Shown piece by piece: positions 1 to 5,907 of a stretch of DNA of 8,331 nt; position 1 is the first letter of the stretch; each line of letters begins with the position of its first letter. The position numbers and the translations under genes were made by a program. The notes beneath the pieces are model-generated. The model was given only the letters and a program-made list of their open reading frames with translations, did not search any database and was not told the DNA's origin. Source of the DNA: JADKFD01 sp964561825 (GTDB lineage: Bacteria > Pseudomonadota > Gammaproteobacteria > Xanthomonadales > SZUA-5); contig CAZLSB010000182.1 in NCBI GenBank assembly GCA_964561825.1, positions 1 through 8,331 of the forward strand. Reading direction: 5' to 3'.

Positions 1-107
1 AGAACTCTTCGATCGATGTCAACTGCAAGTTTGATATATGTTGCAAGGGTTTGCATCATTTCATTAATTTGCTCTTGAATAGCGCGATCGCGAATTAAAT
101 AAATCAT
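1..107 (-). CDS. DUF5674 family protein, N-terminal part (runs off the window)
   Basis: The reading frame starts at ATG (107-105) and stays open to the window edge, giving 35 codons that begin MIYLIRDRAIQEQINEMMQT. This opening, followed by LATYIKLAVDIDRRVL, resembles the start of DUF5674, a family of small proteins of unknown function common in cyanobacteria. A good Shine-Dalgarno AGGAG (118-114) lies 6 nt before the ATG and overlaps the TAG stop of the upstream gene (119-117). The two genes are therefore probably co-transcribed and translationally linked. One HIP1 octamer (84-91) lies inside the gene. The family call is from memory of the N-terminal pattern, and the rest of the protein is not visible. 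Confidence 0.72.
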   Translation of the reverse strand, partial: MIYLIRDRAIQEQINEMMQTLATYIKLAVDIDRRV

Positions 108-116
108 AATTTGCTC

Positions 117-749
117 CTATATATTGCTTGTATTGAGTTGATTTTCACTAACTAAAGCCTGTACCAAAATTCGCATCACAGCTTCAAAATCATTGGGAAC
201 GCGATATAAATTCAGGTCTTGTTGAATCAATTTAGTTTGTCGATGCAATAATCCAAATTGCCAGACTGAGCCTGTGGTGACAGCACCAAAAAGGCGATCG
301 CTTGCTGGTGTGTTATCCCATTGATCGAGGGCAATTAGTTGGGTAATTAGTTGGTTCATGCCACCCTCTAGGTTTTCTCCTTTAGCAAAACTGATTATTG
401 AGAAGTTGGGAGATTCGATGAAGTAGTTGATGAGGCCTTGAAAGCGATCGCTGACTTTGATTTTGTATTCAATTCTGATTTGTGTATGGGTATAGCAAAT
501 CAAATCTCTAATAATGGGTGCAACTAAAAACTCACGCTTTGTGCGATCGCTGTCGAGACTCAGATGGGGCAGAATCTCTTGGATTTGTTCTTGGGTTTGC
601 TGAATATAATTTAGCTCTCCTTTGTATTTAGGAAGTTGTAATGATTGACTCTCAAAGTTGTAGCCGAATTCTTGGGCTAAGTTTTGGGCTGGGATCTTGA
701 GGTCAAAACTACGACTAAATGTATCTTCTGGCTCTAAAGTTTGACTCAT
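117..749 (-). CDS. PD-(D/E)XK nuclease-like protein with substituted catalytic residues
   Basis: This 210-residue protein resembles a cyanobacterial family of standalone PD-(D/E)XK-fold proteins. That family typically shows a G-x-x-D-Y-L-I strand, then an I-E-A-K strand, then a G-x-x-Q-L-x-x-E-L-I-A-L helix, and a later G-x-V-T-T-G-x-x-W-x-F segment. Here the helix (residues 129-141) and the FGAVTTGSVWQF segment (154-165) are clear. The catalytic Asp position reads Asn108 (GLINYF) and the Glu of the E-x-K pair reads Phe121 (ISFAK), while Lys123 is kept. The protein may thus be a catalytically dead or structural member. It lies 114 nt beyond the 56-codon gene and on the same strand as the cas genes. 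It holds three HIP1 sites, so its base pattern looks native. A role in the CRISPR system is not implied. Fold call moderate; loss of activity is inferred. Confidence 0.65.
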   Translation of the reverse strand: MSQTLEPEDTFSRSFDLKIPAQNLAQEFGYNFESQSLQLPKYKGELNYIQQTQEQIQEILPHLSLDSDRTKREFLVAPIIRDLICYTHTQIRIEYKIKVSDRFQGLINYFIESPNFSIISFAKGENLEGGMNQLITQLIALDQWDNTPASDRLFGAVTTGSVWQFGLLHRQTKLIQQDLNLYRVPNDFEAVMRILVQALVSENQLNTSNI

Positions 750-773
750 CTTTTTTCTGTTGTGTGTTTAAAG

Positions 774-839
774 TTAGCGACCGTGCCATTTTTCGTCGGT
801 AATGTGATTAGTTCCATACAGACAAACTACGGGTGTCAT
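774..839 (-). CDS. Possible 21-codon micro-ORF
   Basis: ATG (839-837) opens a 21-residue frame (MTPVVCLYGTNHITDEKWHG, then R) ending in TAA. A purine-rich GAAGGGA lies 5 nt upstream and could serve as a ribosome site. The frame is the same as that of the 56-codon gene just before it and is separated from that gene's TAA by eight sense codons, so it may be the detached tail of a once longer protein. I do not recognise the peptide. It may equally be chance. Confidence 0.22.
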   Translation of the reverse strand: MTPVVCLYGTNHITDEKWHGR

Positions 840-863
840 GGGTATCCCTTCGATGGGTTTAGA

Positions 864-1034
864 TTAATGATCGTTGTCGCCGTGAGCGCCGTACCAGATT
901 GTGTTGATGTTAAGCTGCATCTCTTGTGATTTTGCTTCTTGGACATCGTTGTATCCAGATTCGTAGCCTCTAATGACAACAGGTGTGTCAGGTGGAAATT
1001 TTGAGAGTTGTTCAATTAGTTCTTGGACAGTCAT
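864..1034 (-). CDS. Small conserved-looking protein coupled to cas3 (56 aa)
   Basis: The ATG (1034-1032) overlaps the cas3 TGA stop as ATGA, so translation should be coupled to cas3. AAGGAAG lies 10 nt before the start, inside the end of cas3. The product begins MTVQELIEQLSKFPPDTPVV, followed by IRGYESGYNDV, and ends WYGAHGDNDH. The pattern E-L-I-x-x-L, then P-x-D-x-x-V-V-I, then G-Y-E-x-G-Y-N-D-V is one I associate with small uncharacterised bacterial and mobile-element proteins, without known function. It has no membrane segment, cysteine cluster or obvious nucleic-acid motif, and is fairly acidic. It is the last gene directly joined to the cas operon. It could be an accessory factor of the effector or simply a passenger. 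I am fairly sure it is a gene and unsure of its role. Confidence 0.62.
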   Translation of the reverse strand: MTVQELIEQLSKFPPDTPVVIRGYESGYNDVQEAKSQEMQLNINTIWYGAHGDNDH

Positions 1035-3697
1035 AAGCTCTTATCTTCCTTGTCTAAAGCTCTAGTGTAAAAAATGATCGCTACTTTACTCTTATCGTCA
1101 TGTTGACAGAGTAGCTTTTCATCAAATCCTTTGGGTCTTAATTTGATAAACACACCTGGTAAATCCTCAAACCCAAGTTCTGGATCGTAGCTATATTCGG
1201 GTTTACCGTCATAAAGTCCTGCTCCGTCATTATTAGGAGAAATTTCGATGATGATATCTTTAGAATAGGCAGAACCGAATCTAAGGGGTCTTAATCCCCA
1301 GTGAGTTGTTTCTGCATCATAATATCGTTCGTAAACATGGGTGTTTGCGTATTGATTTTCTTCTTTCTGAAGTAATCGATCTAGTGGAATTGTAATTTTA
1401 GGTGGTGAAGTATCACCATTTTTATAAATTAGCGTTGCTGATGGTGTCCAACTTCTAGTGATGACAAGTCCTTTGGCATGAATTGGTTGATAGGTAAGGT
1501 CAGAGCCATAAACATACTCATGAAGCATTGAGAATAACTCGACAACACGGTAATCATCGATGTGTTCAGAGCGCGAGATACATTCTGAAATTAGTTTTGA
1601 GTCAAACTCAGTCAAATTAACAAGTGTTTCTGCATAGGTTGTCCAGCCATTTTCATCAAGACTATTTACAAAATCCTGAATCTTATCGCCAACTAAGACT
1701 ACTTTTGCATCAGCTACTTTTCCATTGCGATTACAGCGTCCTGCTCGTTGAATCAAGTTTTCAGGGGGACAAATCTCAGAAATTAGAACTTCAGAATTTA
1801 GATCGCAACCAACCTCGATCGCACTAGTTGTAACGAGAATATAAGGCTCTGAGTTATCATCTTTTTGCTTGATCAACTTGTAAAGTTCTGGTCTGAGTTG
1901 ATCGGCAATGCGTCCATGATAGAGAAATAGAAACCTCTTATCTGTGTTGGCAGTCTTGAGACTTTCTTTTAAGCTTTTGTAAATTGCTACAGCATCTCTA
2001 ACTGTTTGCACAACTGCAAGAATGCGGCGATTAGGTTTAGCTTTCCACTCATTGAGAATTGTTTGAGTAAATTGCTGTTGGAAAGATTCAGGATTTTCTG
2101 GATCTCGTGAAATGTTACTGAGCCATTCAAAACCGCGATCGCGATGATATTTATTTAGCTCAGGTCGATTAATATAATCAAATGTTTCTAAGTAGTCAAA
2201 GCGATCTGAAAGTTCTTTGGGCATGGTGGCTGTCATTAAAACAAGCGATCGCCCTGCTTCATAAAGTGATTTAACCAAGCTAGAAAAGTTTGTAAAAGCA
2301 ACCTCATCATAACTATGGGACTCGTCAAAGCAAATTAGTGTTTTTTCCTGATGAATTCTCAAAGGAAAGACGAAAGATTTTTGTTTGTCTCCAAATGCGA
2401 AATAGCGATATAGAAATTTATCTAACGTAGTAAGAACAACATCACCTTTGTATAGATGTCGTCTAGGGTTTATACCGCGCTTTACTTCTTCGCCATTTTG
2501 GTAAATGTAGCGATGCATTTGCGCCCCTGTATCAACTACCAATGAAAATTCTCTATCTTTATTAATAGAAAGACTTGAGAACGTCTTGAGATACTTTTCA
2601 ATACGCTCTTTTTGATCTTCTAAAAGACTGCGAGTTGGTAAAGGCAAAAACAGGCGATATCCTGAAGCCAAAGCTGGGAAAAGAACGGTTTCAGTTTTGC
2701 CCGATCCTGTTGGTGCTTTTAAAAGAATTGCAGGATGTTTATCAGTCTTATCGTCATAAATAGCATCAAACATTTCCTCTTGCATGAGGTTAGGCGAGAA
2801 TCCAGCTACCTGCTCATAAAAAGATTTTGCAGTCCAAGGACTCAATTTTTCTTCTATGGCATAAGGCTTGAGAGTGATTGTTTCCTTAAATTTTTGTTGT
2901 GGCTGTCCATCTTCAGATTGCCACCATGCTTTAACACTGCGATCTAATGTTGTACCAAGTTTATTTTCTTGATTTTTATCAATACATTCTTGTAGCTGCT
3001 TTTTGTCATCTGCTGAAGGCTGCATCGACCAATAATGGAAGTTTAGCTCGATACCATCTTGCGCTAATTCAGGAGCAAAAGCCCAAGGATCGATATGATA
3101 AACATTCGGCTCTGTTTCACTTTTAGAGATCGTGTAATCCATAAATGTACGAGACTCGCCTTGATGAGAGTCATCCATTACACGACAAGCTAACTCAGCT
3201 TCAATCTGATCGCACATTTCTAAAATGTAAAGCTCGATCGCGTAGGCTAATGGCTCTTTAGCAAGAATTTCAGCATATTGTGGATCTTTTTTGAGCGTGT
3301 AAGCATCTCGACAAATATCAGCAACGGAAAAATCATGGTGTCCAATCGCGAGAGTCTTTGCCCAAATATCTTTACTATCAGCGAGAAATCGGTGTCCTCG
3401 AAAAGAGTAAATATATTCTTTGAATTTGCCGCCAGCACCTATATTTGATTGAATTGCAAATTTCTGAGGTTTGCCTGAGTCATGGATTTTTGCAGACTCT
3501 TCAACTCGTTTAGCAGCATTTTCACGATCATATGATAAGCCTTCTGCTTCCCAATTCCACAAACGAACGAGTCTAATCACATTTCCAACATGATCGCCTA
3601 GAGGTTGCAATCTCACCTCATTAGGTATTGCGTTGGGGGAATCTGGAAAAAATACTCTACCAAAGTTATAGGGGTTTTGGCGTTTTGATTTAGACAT
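1031..3697 (-). CDS. cas3: CRISPR-associated nuclease/helicase Cas3 (HD plus SF2 helicase)
   Basis: This 888-residue protein has the canonical Cas3 layout of an N-terminal HD phosphohydrolase nuclease followed by a superfamily 2 helicase. The HD part shows His36 (GDHVGN), His72-Asp73 (KIHDSGK), His102, His120-His121 (GHHDF) and Asp163 (MCDQIEAE), so the metal ligands look complete. Helicase motifs follow in order: I APTGSGKT (328-335), Ia LPTRSLLEDQ (from 353), II DESH (458-461), III TATMP (489-493), V TSAIEVGCDL (624-633) and VI QRAGRCNRNG (650-659). In type I systems Cas3 is recruited to the target R-loop, nicks the displaced strand, then unwinds and degrades DNA. Its ATG overlaps the end of cas5 by 8 nt, with AGAGG just upstream. 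The fused HD differs from canonical type I-D, where the HD sits on Cas10d and the helicase is a separate Cas3'. Length and motifs suggest an intact, active enzyme. Confidence 0.95.
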   Translation of the reverse strand: MSKSKRQNPYNFGRVFFPDSPNAIPNEVRLQPLGDHVGNVIRLVRLWNWEAEGLSYDRENAAKRVEESAKIHDSGKPQKFAIQSNIGAGGKFKEYIYSFRGHRFLADSKDIWAKTLAIGHHDFSVADICRDAYTLKKDPQYAEILAKEPLAYAIELYILEMCDQIEAELACRVMDDSHQGESRTFMDYTISKSETEPNVYHIDPWAFAPELAQDGIELNFHYWSMQPSADDKKQLQECIDKNQENKLGTTLDRSVKAWWQSEDGQPQQKFKETITLKPYAIEEKLSPWTAKSFYEQVAGFSPNLMQEEMFDAIYDDKTDKHPAILLKAPTGSGKTETVLFPALASGYRLFLPLPTRSLLEDQKERIEKYLKTFSSLSINKDREFSLVVDTGAQMHRYIYQNGEEVKRGINPRRHLYKGDVVLTTLDKFLYRYFAFGDKQKSFVFPLRIHQEKTLICFDESHSYDEVAFTNFSSLVKSLYEAGRSLVLMTATMPKELSDRFDYLETFDYINRPELNKYHRDRGFEWLSNISRDPENPESFQQQFTQTILNEWKAKPNRRILAVVQTVRDAVAIYKSLKESLKTANTDKRFLFLYHGRIADQLRPELYKLIKQKDDNSEPYILVTTSAIEVGCDLNSEVLISEICPPENLIQRAGRCNRNGKVADAKVVLVGDKIQDFVNSLDENGWTTYAETLVNLTEFDSKLISECISRSEHIDDYRVVELFSMLHEYVYGSDLTYQPIHAKGLVITRSWTPSATLIYKNGDTSPPKITIPLDRLLQKEENQYANTHVYERYYDAETTHWGLRPLRFGSAYSKDIIIEISPNNDGAGLYDGKPEYSYDPELGFEDLPGVFIKLRPKGFDEKLLCQHDDKSKVAIIFYTRALDKEDKSL

Positions 3698-4517
3698 AAG
3701 TTTCCTCTCTTAGAAGATTGATGAGAGATGCAGGAATATAAATTTCGCCGTTAGTGTAGTAATCAATCATCGGAGGTGGCTCGATTGGCTTAGGAAAATA
3801 GGCACAGACAAAAGGTGTGAAACCTTTAATTGGTGTTGGGCTATTGTCTAGCAATCCATCTTCAGGTGTTAAAGAGCGATCGCGATTTTCCCACTCATAG
3901 CGATAGAGATTATAGATATCGCATCCACCGATAAATTGATTACTATTTAGCAAAGCTTCCATCGGTAAAAGCGTTGAGGGATGCGCCGCAGTATTCACTA
4001 GCTCTAATTGAATTGGCTGTTCTGAAATCTCGGAAATATAGGCATAGCCTTCCTTACCAATTTTACAGCCATAACCAACTAAGTCTTGAAAATGCTCTAA
4101 ACCATCCAAAGATTCGGCGGCAATATAGCCGACTAACTTATCTACGATTAGATATTCCCAAGTATGGAGTTGAAAATCTTCGCCCTTACCATCGATATAG
4201 ATTTTAGAGAAATCGTCATGATTAAAGCTTCTCATGCCTTTACGATAGGTGCGATGAATGCCGCTCCAAGCGTCTGGTTTTGGATAAGCTCCTAAACTCA
4301 GATATTGAGAAGGTAAAGCATAAACAGGCGGGTTCTCGTTGTTAACCTTAGTTTCTGGAAGTTCCTGCCCTGCGCTCAACATTGCTAATCTGCGTAAGTA
4401 TCCTGACAATGTTGTTGGCGGAACAAACGGATAAGTGGCAATGTTGAGAATTGACCCAGGCAGGATGCGAAATGTCATCGCTGCTGTTGGTTGAATCGTA
4501 AATTCTAGGCAGTACAT
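3690..4517 (-). CDS. cas5: Cas5-family CRISPR effector subunit
   Basis: This 275-residue protein carries the hallmark N-terminal Cas5 segment YPFVPPTTLSGYLRRL (29-44) in the first RAMP (RRM-like) fold, and a glycine-rich stretch GYGCKIGKEGYAY (148-160) suited to RNA backbone contact. Cas5 normally caps the 5' handle of the crRNA and joins the backbone to the large subunit. The start lies 2 nt after the cas7 stop with only a weak AGG upstream, so expression probably depends on coupling to cas7. The last 8 nt overlap cas3. It is somewhat longer than many Cas5 proteins and does not match closely the Csc1 (type I-D Cas5) sequence I remember. Because no cas6 is present, a processing role like that of Cas5 in type I-C is conceivable, but no catalytic triad can be assigned by eye. 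Family assignment is firm; subtype is open. Confidence 0.85.
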   Translation of the reverse strand: MYCLEFTIQPTAAMTFRILPGSILNIATYPFVPPTTLSGYLRRLAMLSAGQELPETKVNNENPPVYALPSQYLSLGAYPKPDAWSGIHRTYRKGMRSFNHDDFSKIYIDGKGEDFQLHTWEYLIVDKLVGYIAAESLDGLEHFQDLVGYGCKIGKEGYAYISEISEQPIQLELVNTAAHPSTLLPMEALLNSNQFIGGCDIYNLYRYEWENRDRSLTPEDGLLDNSPTPIKGFTPFVCAYFPKPIEPPPMIDYYTNGEIYIPASLINLLREETYV

Positions 4518-4519
4518 AG

Positions 4520-5395
4520 TTAAGATGCCTGTAAAACTCGATTTACAAAGTCGCCAGCATAATCCTGTAATTTCAATAGAGCCTCATCACCAAGCCAGCG
4601 ATCGAAAAGCGGCTCAGAAATATGATCTGTATTCGCTGTTGGTGTTTGTGCTAAACGCTGAAAGTCTGCGATCGCATCTGCTGCATTTGTAACCGATGGT
4701 GAAATGATCGGGCGTTTACCTCTAGGAACAAGATAGCGATCGAACACTAGCAATGGTTTGTTATTGGCATCTTCCGCAAGCGCAACGCCTTTAGGATTTC
4801 CCGAACCAATTCGTGCTAGTGAGTCAAGAAAAGCATAGGCAACCGCCGCAAATTCTTTTTCAGTAATGCTTAGAGCGTGATTGTAAACAGGATAAAGAAG
4901 CCCTGGTTGATTGTACTGACGCTTAAATGGAATTGGGGTTTCTTCTTTTTGGTTTACCAATCGAGCGGGGTGCATCGCTCTTTGTTTGTCAACAGGATAG
5001 AGTTCTTGAACAGCAACACCGCCACTGTGTGTTACACGCCCGATTAGTGTTTTCTTCCCTGCGATTAATCCGCCATAGGTTGAGCAAATCGGACATTCAG
5101 GTTTTGCACAGGTTTCAGGAATGCCACATTGAAGCTTATCGCCCAATAATGTGCCACTCTTAACAGGCGACCAAATCAGGCTTCTGCGTTCAACGCCTCT
5201 ACGTTTAGTTGGCGAAATGTAGCATTTCTCAATAGATCGCCCGTCAATTGTACTGAGTTTGACAACTTCAACAAGATTGATGTTGACTTGCACTTCATGA
5301 CCAAGATAAAGCTCTTGAGTACCTTCTAAAATCGCATAGATATCGAAGTGCATCCGAGGATTTTGAGCGTCAGTTGTTGGTAGTCCAGTAGCCAT
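4520..5395 (-). CDS. cas7: Cas7-family backbone subunit (Csc2-like cysteine cluster)
   Basis: Position and sequence indicate Cas7, the RAMP protein that polymerises along the crRNA to form the Cascade backbone. The 291-residue product has a likely zinc site with Cys90, Cys96, Cys101 and Cys104, ending in CPICSTYGG. A C-P-x-C-x-x-Y-G element of this kind is found in type I-D Csc2 and, more loosely, in type III Cas7 proteins. The N-P-N-G-D-P type motif expected of I-B Cas7 (Csh2/DevR) is absent. A basic patch KRRGVERR (64-71) and the glycine-rich RIGSGNPKG (195-203) fit RNA binding. The start follows the large-subunit stop after 2 nt and has AAGGAAG 9 nt upstream. The Cas7 family is well supported by context; the Csc2 resemblance is a motif-level judgement. 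Confidence 0.82.
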   Translation of the reverse strand: MATGLPTTDAQNPRMHFDIYAILEGTQELYLGHEVQVNINLVEVVKLSTIDGRSIEKCYISPTKRRGVERRSLIWSPVKSGTLLGDKLQCGIPETCAKPECPICSTYGGLIAGKKTLIGRVTHSGGVAVQELYPVDKQRAMHPARLVNQKEETPIPFKRQYNQPGLLYPVYNHALSITEKEFAAVAYAFLDSLARIGSGNPKGVALAEDANNKPLLVFDRYLVPRGKRPIISPSVTNAADAIADFQRLAQTPTANTDHISEPLFDRWLGDEALLKLQDYAGDFVNRVLQAS

Positions 5396-5397
5396 TT

Positions 5398-5907
5398 CTA
5401 ATTACTTCCTTTGGTTTTAAGTTTGCGGACGAGTTCAGGGAAACGGGTATAGAGTGAAAGTTTGAGTTGATAGGTCAAATCGTTCCAGTCTTTAGGTTGT
5501 GAGTAGCCATTTTCGGCAAAATGAGTATAGGAACTCAAAACGTCATCGGCATAGAGCGAGAGATAAGTTTGCTGCTTATCTGATTCCGTCGTTTCGCGAT
5601 CGTTTAAGCCTAAAGACTCAAGCAAAGTCTTGGTTTGGTCATAGATAAAATAGTTGTAAGGACTGCGATAGAGACGGGCTTGAACGCTTTTCTTGGTTTC
5701 GTCTCCCAATGTAGCGTAGTAGCAAAAGGCAACAGCATCATCCACTTTTTCAATAAGCTTACCTGTCTCACGCTCAGAAAATTCTTCACCTTTTGCTTGT
5801 TTTGCAGTGTTTTCTAGTGACTGAGCAAATGCATAAGTTAAACCAGTGAGAGCCGCAACATCTCGATATAACCTAGCCCGTTTTGATAATTGATTTTCCG
5901 AATCCAT
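5398..5907 (-). CDS. Internally initiated small subunit (Cas11-like), 169 aa, same frame as the large subunit
   Basis: Met647 of the large subunit is preceded by AGGAG and a 5-nt spacer, the strongest Shine-Dalgarno/ATG combination in the operon, although it lies deep inside a coding frame. Starting there yields a 169-residue, mostly helical protein beginning MDSENQLSKRARLYRDVAAL. Small subunits made from an internal start of the large-subunit gene are established for type I-B, I-C and I-D, where they form Cas11 units of the belly of Cascade. No separate small-subunit gene is present in this operon, which agrees with this reading. The start codon, the ribosome site and the domain boundary all coincide. 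Translation itself is inferred. Confidence 0.7.
   Translation of the reverse strand: MDSENQLSKRARLYRDVAALTGLTYAFAQSLENTAKQAKGEEFSERETGKLIEKVDDAVAFCYYATLGDETKKSVQARLYRSPYNYFIYDQTKTLLESLGLNDRETTESDKQQTYLSLYADDVLSSYTHFAENGYSQPKDWNDLTYQLKLSLYTRFPELVRKLKTKGSN

Noticed and set aside
840..863. Hairpin-like GGGTATCCC/CCCATCGAAGGG sequence after the 56-codon gene
   Set aside because: The stems are only 3-4 bp and no T-tract follows, so it is not a convincing terminator.
741..929. Plus-strand ORF of 62 codons
   Set aside because: It is antisense to the 56-codon gene and the gap after it, ends without family resemblance, and all supported genes are on the other strand.
3247..3438. Minus-strand 63-codon ORF inside cas3
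   Set aside because: It is a shifted frame within the HD-domain coding region, which is continuous and motif-complete in the main frame.
4927..5163. Plus-strand 78-codon ORF across cas7
   Set aside because: It is antisense to a clear Cas7 gene, and its composition looks like a shadow of that gene's codon pattern.
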